35,293 nt of DNA from Akkermansiaceae bacterium (GTDB lineage: Bacteria; Verrucomicrobiota; Verrucomicrobiia; Verrucomicrobiales; Akkermansiaceae), in assembly GCA_023263995.1 (NCBI GenBank), contig JALQTQ010000009.1:1-35293 (forward strand). The letters run 5' to 3'. Position 1 is the first letter of the stretch. The number at the start of each line of letters is the position of its first letter. This document shows positions 1-9,612 of this stretch, in pieces. The position numbers and the translations under genes were made by a program. The notes below the pieces were generated by a model. It saw only the letters and a program-made list of their open reading frames with translations, did no database searches and was not told the origin of the DNA.

Positions 1-225
1 GAATTGCGATCGGGGAAGGACTTGAGCAGGGTGGAACTGCTTTGCTGTCGGGTGCGTTATTTCAGCGATGGTTTGGTGTTGGGGAGTCGGGAATTTGTCG
101 AGCAAGCCTTTCAGGCCAAGCGGGAGTGGTTTGGCCGCAAGCGTCAGACGGGAGCACGAGGGTTACCGGTCGAGGGTGGCGGGCTCTTCTCACTGCGTGA
201 GCTCAAGGTGCAGGCTTTGGAGTGA
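1..225 (+). CDS. IS200-like/REP-associated transposase, C-terminal end (partial)
   Basis: The frame is open from the left edge of the window and stops at TGA 223-225, so only the last 74 residues are seen. They contain CRVRYFSDGLVLGS, then EFVEQAF and KRQTGARGL. I recognise this pattern from the C-terminal tail of Y1_Tnp (IS200-like, REP-associated tyrosine) transposases of Verrucomicrobiota. Such proteins process single-stranded DNA hairpins with a catalytic tyrosine and an HUH motif. Both lie upstream of this fragment, so activity cannot be judged. No clear REP palindrome was seen in the 146 bases that follow. The family call rests on remembered tail motifs only. Confidence 0.62.
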   Translation, partial: ELRSGKDLSRVELLCCRVRYFSDGLVLGSREFVEQAFQAKREWFGRKRQTGARGLPVEGGGLFSLRELKVQALE

Positions 226-371
226 GAATCGTGGCGTAAAGCTCGTTTCGAATAATGCTACCCAGCGGAAGACCGCCATTTGCGGGGTGGAATCCGGGCG
301 AAAGATGATTGATCCGTGGACGGGACTGGCCACAGGTAACAGGCCTCACGCACAGGAGTGAAGCAAATGAG

Positions 372-1742
372 CTACTGCTTACCGTAAAAGCTCTCCCGGT
401 GTTTGAGAGCCAAGGCTTCAAGTCGTTGAGCGATCTTCGGGTGTTGAGCGAGGACGTTGGTTGTCTCCTTAGGGTCATCTTTCAGGTCAAAAAGCGATAA
501 CATGATTTCTTGGCTCACGGTGCGGCCTGGTTGCCCCCCTTTTCCACCCTCCGTGACGTGGCGGTAGCGGTGGGGAAGGTGGAGTTTCCATCTTCCGTCC
601 CCGCTGATGACGCCTTCGAAGGTGCGCCCAGTTGAGAAGGGATAATAGTCGTGGACCGCCTCGGCATTCTTGTCTCCCTTAAGAATAGGCCAGACATTCC
701 TGCCATCGATTTCATTCGCCGGAAGTTCCGATCCAGTGAGGTGGACCAGGGTCGGGAGGAGGTCGACCGAGCTCACGGGGCGATCGAGGATCGAGCCAGC
801 CTCAAGGTGGCCTGGGTATTTCATGAGAGTGGCCGAGCGGATTCCGCCGTCGAAGCCGGTAGCCTTATGTTCCCGGAATGGAGTGGTGCCAGCGTGCTCG
901 CCATACTCCGCCCATGGGCCGTTGTCGGAGCTGAAGATGACCATCGTTTTCTTTTCGACCCCCAGCTCGCGTAGCACTTTCATGATTTCTCCGACCGACC
1001 AGTCGATTTCCATGATGACATCGCCATACAAACCGACTCCCGATCGGCCTTGAAAGTTCTCGCTGCAGAAGAGCGGAACGTGCGGCATGGAGTGGGCGAG
1101 GTAAACAAAGAAGGGCGACTCGTGTTTGCGCTTGATGAAATCGACGGCCTGCTCGGTAGCCCATTTCGTGAGTTGGGTTTGATCCTTCTTGGTCACGTCG
1201 GCGATGGTGATCTTTCCGTTGCGCCAGTAGGGTAGCGGATGCTTTCCCCAGTGTTCGGGATTGACGGGGTGGAAGCGCCACATGTCGTTCGAAATCATGA
1301 GTCCGCCATGTTCGTCGAAGCCACGGGCGAGGGGCCGGGTGGCCGGGGTGTCGCCACAGTGCCATTTCCCATAGTGGGCAGTGGCGTAGCCATTTTTCCT
1401 TAACACCTCGGCTAGGGTGGCGAACTTCGGGTCGAGACCTTTCCCCCCTGGACCGTGGGCTCCAAAAACCTTGGTGCGGCCGGGATAGCACCCACTCAGG
1501 AGAGCGGACCGGGAAGCCGAGCAGATGGCCTGCGGAACGTAGAATTGATTGAGGCGCATCCCTTCACTAGCCAGGCTAGCCACATTCGGGGTGGGATACG
1601 CCGGCTTGCCGAATGGATGAAAGTCCCCGAAGCCGGAGTCATCAAGGAAGATAATGACGACGTTGGGGCTCGCCGGATGATCAGCGGGAGCGACCTCACT
1701 GGAGAGGAGCGCCACGAAGACGAGGATTAGGATCTTTCTCAT
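372..1742 (-). CDS. secreted sulfatase
   Basis: This 456-residue protein begins with a signal peptide (about residues 1-20) and continues as an arylsulfatase-type alkaline phosphatase-superfamily hydrolase. The first metal-binding motif is at residues 34-35 (LDDSGFGD). The formylglycine signature CSASR starts at Cys74, the residue oxidised to the catalytic formylglycine. GKWHCG and SSDNGP motifs follow in normal order. It should cleave sulfate esters outside the cytoplasm, probably on a polysaccharide or glycosaminoglycan, but the substrate cannot be read from sequence. It is transcribed away from the operon starting at 2159, with 416 bases between them. The length is normal for the family and nothing appears broken. 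Confidence 0.93.
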   Translation of the reverse strand: MRKILILVFVALLSSEVAPADHPASPNVVIIFLDDSGFGDFHPFGKPAYPTPNVASLASEGMRLNQFYVPQAICSASRSALLSGCYPGRTKVFGAHGPGGKGLDPKFATLAEVLRKNGYATAHYGKWHCGDTPATRPLARGFDEHGGLMISNDMWRFHPVNPEHWGKHPLPYWRNGKITIADVTKKDQTQLTKWATEQAVDFIKRKHESPFFVYLAHSMPHVPLFCSENFQGRSGVGLYGDVIMEIDWSVGEIMKVLRELGVEKKTMVIFSSDNGPWAEYGEHAGTTPFREHKATGFDGGIRSATLMKYPGHLEAGSILDRPVSSVDLLPTLVHLTGSELPANEIDGRNVWPILKGDKNAEAVHDYYPFSTGRTFEGVISGDGRWKLHLPHRYRHVTEGGKGGQPGRTVSQEIMLSLFDLKDDPKETTNVLAQHPKIAQRLEALALKHRESFYGKQ

Positions 1743-2158
1743 GGTGGGATGGTTCTGAAGGACCAGGTATGGAAAGACAAGCTCCCGAGTCGAGAGGACC
1801 TCACATTACTCGACGAAGGTGCGGCGTCTCCGTTTTTCGAGTTTGGTGCGGAAAGTCGTGGTGTCGTTGCCATGGGTCTGGGAAAGTATGATCAAGCGCG
1901 ACTAATCCCTCGTGAGGGACCGACATGCTTTCCACAACGACCTCGCCATCGGACACCTCTTGCTCCGGAAAATTTGAAAGCGGGGCAAAGTCACCCCCGG
2001 CGACCACCCGCAAACCTGGCGTCGGGGTGATCTAACAAAGGCAACCGATTCCTTCACAAGGCTTTGAGGGAGCGTTGCAAAACGTCAGCCGGAATCGATT
2101 CCGGAGACGGCAAAACGGATTCTTCACCTAGCGAGAAAAAGCACCTAAGCTACGCGCA
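1743..2158. other. divergent intergenic region, no gene recognised
   Basis: These 416 bases separate a leftward sulfatase from the rightward FG-GAP lipoprotein operon, so promoters for both should lie here. Short open frames exist on both strands, but none resembles a known protein or has a convincing ribosome binding site. No strong hairpin or repeat was seen. Confidence 0.5.
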
Positions 2159-5100
2159 ATGGCCAGGCTTGGTAACAAGGGACAAGGGCGTCGGGTCGAG
2201 GTGAAGAAGCTTGGCTGGTTGCTGGTTCTTTCGCTCGCAATGACCGGGTGCGGTGGCGACTCGGCAGAGGAGGAAGTTGGGGAGGCTGCGGTCGTCGGAA
2301 AGCAGTCTGATTTCTTGAACGAACTGATCGAACTCAGAGTTCGGAGCCGACGCAGCGATGATCGTTTTTCGGCATCAGACTCGGCAGGAGAAACCATCGT
2401 AGCGTACGAGGCCCTCGACGCCCCGCCGGGAGTGGCCGAGGAAATGGCCACACTCGATCCGGGGGGCGACTGGCAATCGGAGCATCTGAGTGCAGCGGCA
2501 GCGACCCAATTGAAGACCCTCCTCAAGGGGGCGGTCGCCACCGTGGTGGAAGCGGAAATATCGAGCTCGGCCTTGCGCCCCTCCGACCTCCAACGCGAGG
2601 ACCTGGCTGGCGGATACTTGGTCTTTCGACCTGCGGGCGACGACTGGAAGAAGGCCCGAACGAAAGGAATCGAAGCCCTCACCCGGCAGGTCTTGGCACT
2701 TTCCGCGCTTTTCGAGGGGCAAAATGTGGATCCCAAGGTGAAGGTCGTTGGTATCGCGTTGGGAAAGGGGGAATTTGAAGCCACCATGTTGGTCGAATTG
2801 CGTGGCACCGATGCGCAGTTTGCCTCTCCCTTGCAGATCAGCACAACCTGGTCGACGCGCTGGTCACTCGACGAAATCCCCCGCCTGCGCTCCCTCGACC
2901 TTCTTCAATACGAGGAAGTACGACGAAACCAAGGTGTCGGTTTCGGATTCACCGATGTGACCCACCACATTCTCGGAGAAACACCATACTATCGCTCGCA
3001 GATTCTGACGGGAATCGATTTTTGGGCTTCCCGCATCACGCGGCTGGGAGACTTTTCCATGACTGGGCATCACGGCCTCGCGGTCGGTGACGTGAACGGG
3101 GACGACCTCGAGGATCTCTACCTTTGCGACGGTGGAAGCCTTCCCAATCGGCTTTATCTCCAACAAGAGGACGGCACCCTGCGTGACGTCTCCCGCGAGG
3201 CGGGAGTCGATTGGCTGGAGGATTCTCGCTGCGCTCTTTTAGTCGATCTCGACAACGACGGCGACCTCGATTTGGTTGTGGCAACTATCGCGATGATCGC
3301 TTTTGCTGAAAACGACGGGAAGGGACGGTTCGCCGTGCGGGGAGGTCATCCCGGTGCCCGCTATCCCTTTTCCTTGAGTGCCGCCGACTACGACAACGAC
3401 GGCGATCTCGACCTCTACGCTTGCGTCTACAGTGCGGGCGACGGTGCCAGTGGCCGCGGATTTGAAGCGACCTCGCCCCTTCCCTTCAATGAGGCCGAGA
3501 ACGGCGGGCGCAATATTCTGCTCACCAACCTTGGTGACTTTCAGTTTGCCGACGGCACCAAAGTGGCGGGCTTGGACAAAGACAACACGCGGTGGAGCTT
3601 TGCGGCGGCGTGGGAGGACTACGACCGCGACGGCGATCCCGACCTCTATGTGGCCAATGACTTCGGCCGCAACTGCTTTTATCGCAATGATGGCGGGACC
3701 TTCTCGCAAGTCGCCGCAGAACTCGGAGTGGAAGACATGGCCTCGGGCATGTCAGTGGCATGGGGCGACTTCAACCGGGACGGCGCGGCCGATCTTTATG
3801 TGGGAAATATGTTTTCCTCAGCAGGCCGGCGGGTGAGCACTCAGGAAGACTTCACCGCAGCTGGATCCGGAGCTCAGATCTCGGGACTACGTCGCATGGC
3901 CCGCGGCAACACCCTCTTCGCTGGTAGCGAGGAAGGGCTTTTTCGGGATGTCAGTGAGGAGACCCGCACCTACCCCGGTCGCTGGGCCTGGAGCTCCGGA
4001 TTCGTCGACATCAACAACGATGGCTGGGAGGATCTCGCCGTCGCAAATGGCTATCTCACCGGACGCAAGCCCGACGACTTGTGAAGTTTCTTCTGGCGAC
4101 AGGTCGTGTCGCCCCGACAGCAAGCCGATCCCGAAGACTACGGGAATGCCTGGGCCGCTATCATACAACTCGTGCGCGACGGTCACTCATGGAGTGGGAG
4201 TGAGAGAAATTCCCTGTTTCTGAACCGTGGTGGCGGGGAATTCGCGGAGGCCTCGGCGGTGGCTGGTCTCGATTCCAAGGGGGACGGACGAGCTCTGGCA
4301 ATAGTCGATTGGGATCACGATGGCGACCTCGACCTGTGGTATCGGGATCGCACCGCGCCGCGTCTCCGACTGATGCGGAACAACCATGTCACCGAGAAAC
4401 CCGCCCGCGACTTTATGGCATTGAAATTGGAAGGCACCCACTGCAACCGCGATGCCATTGGAGCGGTGGTGGAAGTGACCACCGAGGGAAGTTCGGCACG
4501 CCTCGTGAAGTCGGTTCGGGCCGGCGATCTCTTCCTCTCACAATCAAGTCGTTGGCTCCACTTCGGCCTGCAGGGTGCCGGACCAATCCGGTCGGTCGAA
4601 GTCCTCTGGCCAGGGGGAACCCGCGAGACCTTCGCCGGGGTCGCGGCAGGTGGTCGCTTCTACCTCGTGCAAGGCACTGGACGCGCTCAAAAGGCCAGCC
4701 TTGCGAGCCGTTCGATTGCGGAGCCCCCCTCGGCAGGCCCGGGAGTCACGGTCTCGAAAAAGGCGCGGGTCACTTTACCGGCGCGGATTCCGCTCCCGCC
4801 GCTGGCGTTTCGTAACGCCGCCGGCCAAGGGCAAATGATCCGGGCAAGTGGGAAGCCTCAGCTGGTGCTACTCTGGTCGACCTCGTGCGACCACTGCCGC
4901 CGTGAGCTCAGCCACCTCGTCGGAGCCGCGACTCGTCTGCGGAAGACAGATCTGCAAATCTCGGCTCTTTCCGTCGATGGGAACGCGGCGGTTTCCGATG
5001 CCTACAATTTCATCGACGGCGTCAGGTGGCCCTTTGCATGGGGCCTTGTCGAAAAGGAATCCTTGGACCATCTCGATGCCTTCCAACGTGCCCTATTTGA

Positions 5101-5680
5101 TATCACGGTGCCTCTCGCCGTTCCTTTGGCCTTCCTCTGCGACCCGTCCGGCAATGTCCTCACGATCTACCGGGGAGAATTTGAAGCGGACACTCTCCTC
5201 GCGGATCTCGACCTCCTCTCTGGCGCCGATGTCGAAACCCTCCACCACTTCGCCCCGCCCTTCGCTGGGCGATGGTTCACGAGGCCAGTCGATTCTGCCT
5301 TCGCCTTGGAATTCATGGGCCGCGAGTTCGAAACAAGACTTCCGGAGGCCTCCCTCTTTTACCTCTCGGCCGCCATGGAGAAATCCAGCGGAAACCGTCG
5401 GGCCGCCCTGGCCCATGAGCTGGCGGGCAAACACCACCAGTTTGCCATGAGCTACAAGAAAGCCCGAAACCCGAGCCGTGCCGCCGAGCATTTTGAAAAA
5501 TCGCTCGCGGCCCTGCCAACCGCCGCCACTTTCCTCAACTACGGCACGATGGACGCGAGCTACGGCCGCCTGAGGGAAGCACAGGATCTCCTGGAAAAAG
5601 CCCTGGAACTGGATCCCACCCTCGAACCGGCCCAACAAGCCCTTGCCTTGGTCAAAAAGCTGCGTGCTGAAGGCCGGTAG
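2159..5680 (+). CDS. candidate selenoprotein: FG-GAP/ASPIC-UnbV lipoprotein with redoxin and TPR domains (in-frame TGA at 4082-4084)
   Basis: Read through the TGA this is about 1173 residues, with selenocysteine at position 642. The N-terminus is a lipoprotein signal (LAMTGC, Cys31). GTG 2201 is an alternative start giving a shorter signal with Cys17. Six FG-GAP-like calcium-type blades (for example DLDNDGDLDL and DYDNDGDLDL) precede the TGA. After it the same frame gives SFFWRQVV, a further blade (DWDHDGDLDL), an ASPIC/UnbV domain (FLSQSSRWLHFGL, VEVLWPGGTRETF), a thioredoxin-fold redoxin domain with CDHC at 910-913, and a TPR-like helical end at about 1105-1170. The TGA falls inside a continuous family domain and a SECIS-like hairpin follows it, so I read one gene. 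A gene caller would split it into 2159-4084 and 4106-5680, the second starting inside the hairpin loop. A nonsense mutation or sequencing error remains possible. The exact function is unknown; an extracytoplasmic redox role is inferred. Confidence 0.72.
4082..4113 (+). promoter_or_regulatory. UGA codon plus bacterial SECIS-like stem-loop
   Basis: TGA occupies 4082-4084. GGCGACA (4095-4101) pairs perfectly with TGTCGCC (4107-4113) around the loop GGTCG (4102-4106). Seventeen bases separate the UGA from the loop, and the loop starts with GG. Bacterial SECIS elements are known to lie just downstream of the UGA inside the coding sequence, with a loop about 16-37 bases away and a G among its first two bases. 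The E. coli fdhF loop also contains GGUC. The hairpin codes for WRQVVSP, so protein conservation could also explain part of the sequence. Confidence 0.68.
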
Positions 5681-5690
5681 CAGGCGTTCG

Positions 5691-8249
5691 TTGAAAGATC
5701 ACCCGAAAGTCCCAAGCGCCGCCCGACGTATCTCCCTCGCTTTGCGTCAGGCATTCCGATTGATCTTTTGTTTTACCATTCTCTCCGTTCCGGCCAGAGC
5801 AGACGAGGTGTCGTTCGAGGACCAGGTCCGCCCGTTGCTCGAGAAGCACTGCGTGAAATGTCACGGATCGGCGAAACAAAAGGGCGATTTCCGACTCGAT
5901 ACCCTCGCGACTGACTTCTCGGAAGCCGCGACCGCCTCGGCCTGGCTGGAAGTGCGCGACAACATCAATCTCGGCGAAATGCCACCCGACGGGGAAACGC
6001 CACTTGAGGGCGAAGAAGTGGCCCTGATTTCCGGCTGGATTGCCGGGCAGCAACGCGCCGTCGAACACCGTGCCCTTTCGGCCGGAGACCGGGTCCTCCT
6101 GCGCCGTCTCAATCGCGAAGAATACACCTCGACTGTGGCCGATCTCCTTCACCTGAAATTCCCTCCCGGAGAGAGCCCACTCGATTTTCTCCCGCCTGAT
6201 GGCACCGCCGAAGGATTCAACAAGGTGAGCGCCGCCCTCCTCCTCGACCCCTCTCTGATGCAGCTCTACTACGAGGTGGCACGCGGCATTTCCGAGCGCG
6301 CCCTCGTCGATGGCCCCCCGGCTTTTCCCACTGAAACGATGCGGCTGGAATTCGAGGAGATCGATGAATCGCGCGCCATCGGCTACCTCACCACCCGGCT
6401 GGGCATGCGGCCACTCGACGACGGTCTTCTTTTGATTGATGGATCGACCCGTTCCTTTGGCCTGCTCAACTATCCGGGCGAAAGAGGAAACAACGTCGCG
6501 CCGACCCCGGGATTTTACCGCTTCACCATCCGGGCGGGGGGCATCACCGGTGAGAACGGTCCGGCACCGCGCCTCGCCATCCGGCAGGGACACCCAAAGG
6601 ACGAGATGCGCCTAGTCGCCGAATTTGAGGTGAAAGCTCCGCTGGATCAACCGGCGGAGTATTCCTTCGTGGTGGCGCGCGACGAACTCGGCGGGGAAAT
6701 CAACGTCGAGATCGTTCCTGGAACCAGTCCCTACCAAAGCCAGCGACCAGGCGAGGAATTTCGTCGCTTCATCGAAGAAGTGGGCAAAGAGAAGCAATTT
6801 TCAGAAGTGCTCCGTCTCCGGGGCCGTCAGTTGGCCGAGGGAGCGGGCGGCGACCGTTCAACTCCCGACCCTGAAAAGATCGACCTCGAAAAGCACACCC
6901 GAGTTTTTCTCGACTGGTTAGAAATCGAAGGACCACTCTACGAAGACTGGCCGCCGCTCAGTCATCAGGAGATCTTTTTCAAAGGAGACGGTGCGGAAGA
7001 AACTCTTTCCTATGCCCGCGAGATCTTTTCCCGTTTCACACCGCGGGCCTGGCGGCGACCGGTGCCTGACCAGGAGATCGAACCCATCATCGGGATTGTG
7101 AAAAACGAACTGGCCCACGGGCAGACCTTTCTTGAAGCCATCCGAGTGGGCCTGACGGCGGTGCTCACCTCCCCGAAGTTTCTCTATCTCTTCGAGCCCG
7201 GCGGGGGAAATGCCAGCCGCAGGCTGAACGACTACGAGATTGCCTCGCGTCTCTCCTACTTTCTCTGGAACTCCCTGCCCGATGAGCGTTTGTTTGAGCT
7301 GGCCGCCGCCGGAAAGCTTCGCGATCCCAAAACGCTGGAGGAGGAAACCAACCGCCTCCTCGCTGATGAAAAGAAGTCGCGCTTCGTGGGCAGCTTTGCC
7401 CGACAGTGGCTGCGCACCGACAGCTATCTCGCCTTTGCCCCGAACCAATACCTCTACAAGGAATACACGCCCAAGCTGGGTAAAGCGGCGGTCACCGAAC
7501 CTCTTGTTTTCTTCGACACCGTCCTCCGCAATGACCTCAGTGTCCTCAACTTCATCGATTCAGATTTCGCAATGGTGAATGAAGCGCTCGCCCGCCACTA
7601 CGGCATCTCCGGGGTCGAGGGAGATCACTTCCGCCGGGTGACGCTCGATCCCGTTTCACCCCGGGGCGGTCTGCTCGGAATGATGGGGGTACACCTGGCC
7701 GGGTCCGACGGCCTCCGGACCAAGCCGGTGGCCCGTGCGGTCTTCGTGCGGGAAGTCCTCTTCAATGATCCCCCTGACCCGCCTCCCCCCAACGCCGGGG
7801 AGATCGAACCAAACATCAAGGGAGAACGACTGACCGTGCGGGAGCGACTACAACAGCACCAGGAAATCGAAAGCTGCGCCGGCTGCCATCGCCGCCTCGA
7901 CCCCTACGGTCTTGCTTTGGAAAACTTCAACGTCATCGGAAAATGGCGCGAGCAGCAAGACGGCGAGGATTTCCGGCACCGAGGCCCGCCCATCCTGATC
8001 GACGAAAAATTGCCCAGCGGCGAGGCCTTTCATTCCTACGATGAATTTCGTAATCTTCTTCTTGCCCGGAGCGATCGCTTCCGGAGAGCCCTCGCCGAGA
8101 AGCTCTGGATTTATGCCCTGGGACGACCGGTTGAACCCACCGACGATGGAACCTTGCAAGCCGCGGTCGAGCGGATGAAGGAAGAAGGCGACACCCTCCG
8201 CGCCCTCATTAAAAGCATTGTCACCAGCCCACAGTTTTTGAGCAAATGA
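5691..8249 (+). CDS. DUF1592-type planctomycete cytochrome-domain protein (PSCyt1/DUF1587/1592/1588/1585)
   Basis: With the TTG start at 5691 the protein has 852 residues. An export signal ends near SVPARA, followed by a cytochrome-like heme motif CVKCH at residues 54-58 and the LGEMPP motif usual in this domain. LRRLNREEYTSTVADLL marks DUF1587. The DUF1592 region has SRLSYFLWNSLPDE, and DUF1588 contains a second CAGCH at 729-733 within the RRLDPYGLALENF context. A DUF1585 end (LWIYALGRPVEPTDDG, SIVTSPQF) closes it. The family is exported and its biochemical role is not established; an envelope electron-transfer or polymer-processing role is guessed. No ATG is available near the signal, so TTG 5643, 5691 or 5742 are possible starts. 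It follows the upstream gene after 10 bases and probably shares its transcript. Confidence 0.9.
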   Translation: MKDHPKVPSAARRISLALRQAFRLIFCFTILSVPARADEVSFEDQVRPLLEKHCVKCHGSAKQKGDFRLDTLATDFSEAATASAWLEVRDNINLGEMPPDGETPLEGEEVALISGWIAGQQRAVEHRALSAGDRVLLRRLNREEYTSTVADLLHLKFPPGESPLDFLPPDGTAEGFNKVSAALLLDPSLMQLYYEVARGISERALVDGPPAFPTETMRLEFEEIDESRAIGYLTTRLGMRPLDDGLLLIDGSTRSFGLLNYPGERGNNVAPTPGFYRFTIRAGGITGENGPAPRLAIRQGHPKDEMRLVAEFEVKAPLDQPAEYSFVVARDELGGEINVEIVPGTSPYQSQRPGEEFRRFIEEVGKEKQFSEVLRLRGRQLAEGAGGDRSTPDPEKIDLEKHTRVFLDWLEIEGPLYEDWPPLSHQEIFFKGDGAEETLSYAREIFSRFTPRAWRRPVPDQEIEPIIGIVKNELAHGQTFLEAIRVGLTAVLTSPKFLYLFEPGGGNASRRLNDYEIASRLSYFLWNSLPDERLFELAAAGKLRDPKTLEEETNRLLADEKKSRFVGSFARQWLRTDSYLAFAPNQYLYKEYTPKLGKAAVTEPLVFFDTVLRNDLSVLNFIDSDFAMVNEALARHYGISGVEGDHFRRVTLDPVSPRGGLLGMMGVHLAGSDGLRTKPVARAVFVREVLFNDPPDPPPPNAGEIEPNIKGERLTVRERLQQHQEIESCAGCHRRLDPYGLALENFNVIGKWREQQDGEDFRHRGPPILIDEKLPSGEAFHSYDEFRNLLLARSDRFRRALAEKLWIYALGRPVEPTDDGTLQAAVERMKEEGDTLRALIKSIVTSPQFLSK

Positions 8250-8289
8250 CCGCCCACTGGAGCCGACTTCACCCCGAAACCACCAAGCC

Positions 8290-9612
8290 ATGAACATTTC
8301 AACCTACCGCCCGCTCAACCGCCGTCGCTTTCTTCGGGGGAGCGGGACGATGCTCGCCCTGCCCTGGCTCGAAGCGATGACTCCGGTCTTTGCACGCACG
8401 ACCAAAGATCAGTCCGGCCCGACGCCTCGCATGGGAATGTTTTATTTCGGAACCGGCATGAACATGCGGCAATTTTACCCCGAGGGATTCGGGAAGGAGG
8501 CCCGCATGTCGCGCATTCTTGAGCCCCTCGAGAAACATCGCGATCGATTCACCGTCCTGTCCAACACCTGGATCGAGCATGGCGGCGGTCACGATGGGGC
8601 CTATCCCTTTGCCACCGCAATCGCCAAAGGAGAAAAACAACAGATCTCACCCGATCAACTGGCTGCCGAGATTCACGGAAAGGAAACCCGCTTTCCCTCG
8701 CTGCAGTTTTCGGTCAAGCGGGGCACTGGCTTTGGCAGCCAGGCCCTCGCCACCATTTCATGGAATCGACAAGGTGTTCCGCTTGCCGCCGAGAATGACC
8801 CCAAGACGATTTTTGACCGACTATTCCGCCCGACCAATGCCGAGCAAAAGGCACGGCAAAGCGACGAGTTCCGGCAGCGGAGCAGCGTTCTCGATGCGGT
8901 CCTCAGCGACGCCAAGACCATGAAGAAGGCTCTCAGTCAAACCGACCGCGACCAGCTCGAGCAATATTTCAACTCCGTCCGCGAAGTCGAAAAAGGTCTC
9001 GAGCGCGAAATCAACTGGTCCGAAAAGGCCAAGCCAAAGCCAGACCTTGCCGACTACGGGAACTACCAGGAAGCGATGAGTCCGGAGGGCAACGGAAAGT
9101 TCATTTACGAAGACTACGCCAAGCTGATGTATGACCTCATCGCCCTCGCTTTTCAGACCGACTCAACGAGGGCCATCACCTACGTCGTCCGCACCGAGCT
9201 GGCCGGCGGGGTCTATCCCGAGTTTGGCGTTTCCAAGGGATACCACTCGCTCAGCCACCACGGCAACGATCCCAAGAACCTGGAGGATCTCGCCTTTGTC
9301 GACACCATCTACATGAAGCACTGGGCCTATTTTCTCGACCGCCTTCAGTCGATTCAGGATGGAGCCGGGACCTTGCTCGATCACACCATGCTCGGCTTTT
9401 CCAGCGGGATGGGCATTGGTCACAGCAAGACCAATCTGCCCACCGTGCTGTCAGGCGGAGGCGGACTCGGCATCAACCATCAGACCCACCTGCAACTGCG
9501 CGAGAATACCCCGCTTTCGTCCATGTGGCAGACGATGATCGAGAAAATGGGAGTCGAGGTCAGTGAAGGATTTCAGGACAGCCGGGGACCCATCAGCGAG
9601 ATCCTGTCATGA
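8290..9612 (+). CDS. DUF1552 protein, Tat-exported
   Basis: This 440-residue protein opens with a twin-arginine signal (NRRRFLRG at residues 10-17, then a hydrophobic stretch ending around VFA). The rest matches the DUF1552 family as I know it: an MGMFYFGTGMN-like start, a central helical DQLEQYFNSVREVE segment, and GYHSLSHHG with LDHTMLGFSSGMG near the C-terminus. DUF1552 proteins are regularly encoded just after DUF1592-type cytochrome proteins, as here, so the two probably act together outside the cytoplasm. Tat export suggests folding, possibly with a metal, before transport. Its stop overlaps the next start (ATGA at 9609-9612), implying coupled translation. The reaction is unknown. Confidence 0.92.
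   Translation: MNISTYRPLNRRRFLRGSGTMLALPWLEAMTPVFARTTKDQSGPTPRMGMFYFGTGMNMRQFYPEGFGKEARMSRILEPLEKHRDRFTVLSNTWIEHGGGHDGAYPFATAIAKGEKQQISPDQLAAEIHGKETRFPSLQFSVKRGTGFGSQALATISWNRQGVPLAAENDPKTIFDRLFRPTNAEQKARQSDEFRQRSSVLDAVLSDAKTMKKALSQTDRDQLEQYFNSVREVEKGLEREINWSEKAKPKPDLADYGNYQEAMSPEGNGKFIYEDYAKLMYDLIALAFQTDSTRAITYVVRTELAGGVYPEFGVSKGYHSLSHHGNDPKNLEDLAFVDTIYMKHWAYFLDRLQSIQDGAGTLLDHTMLGFSSGMGIGHSKTNLPTVLSGGGGLGINHQTHLQLRENTPLSSMWQTMIEKMGVEVSEGFQDSRGPISEILS

Noticed and set aside
1749-2030. 93-residue frame on the plus strand in the divergent intergenic region
   Set aside because: It has no recognisable motif, no ribosome binding site and atypical composition.
3239-3709. Val/Ala-rich repeat-like frame on the minus strand
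   Set aside because: It is the reverse reading of FG-GAP DxDxDGxxD codons (GAC/GTC symmetry), not a repeat gene.
4106-5680. Separate gene starting at GTG 4106
   Set aside because: The start lies in the hairpin loop, has no ribosome binding site, and the product would begin inside an FG-GAP/UnbV domain. The frame is the same as the upstream gene.
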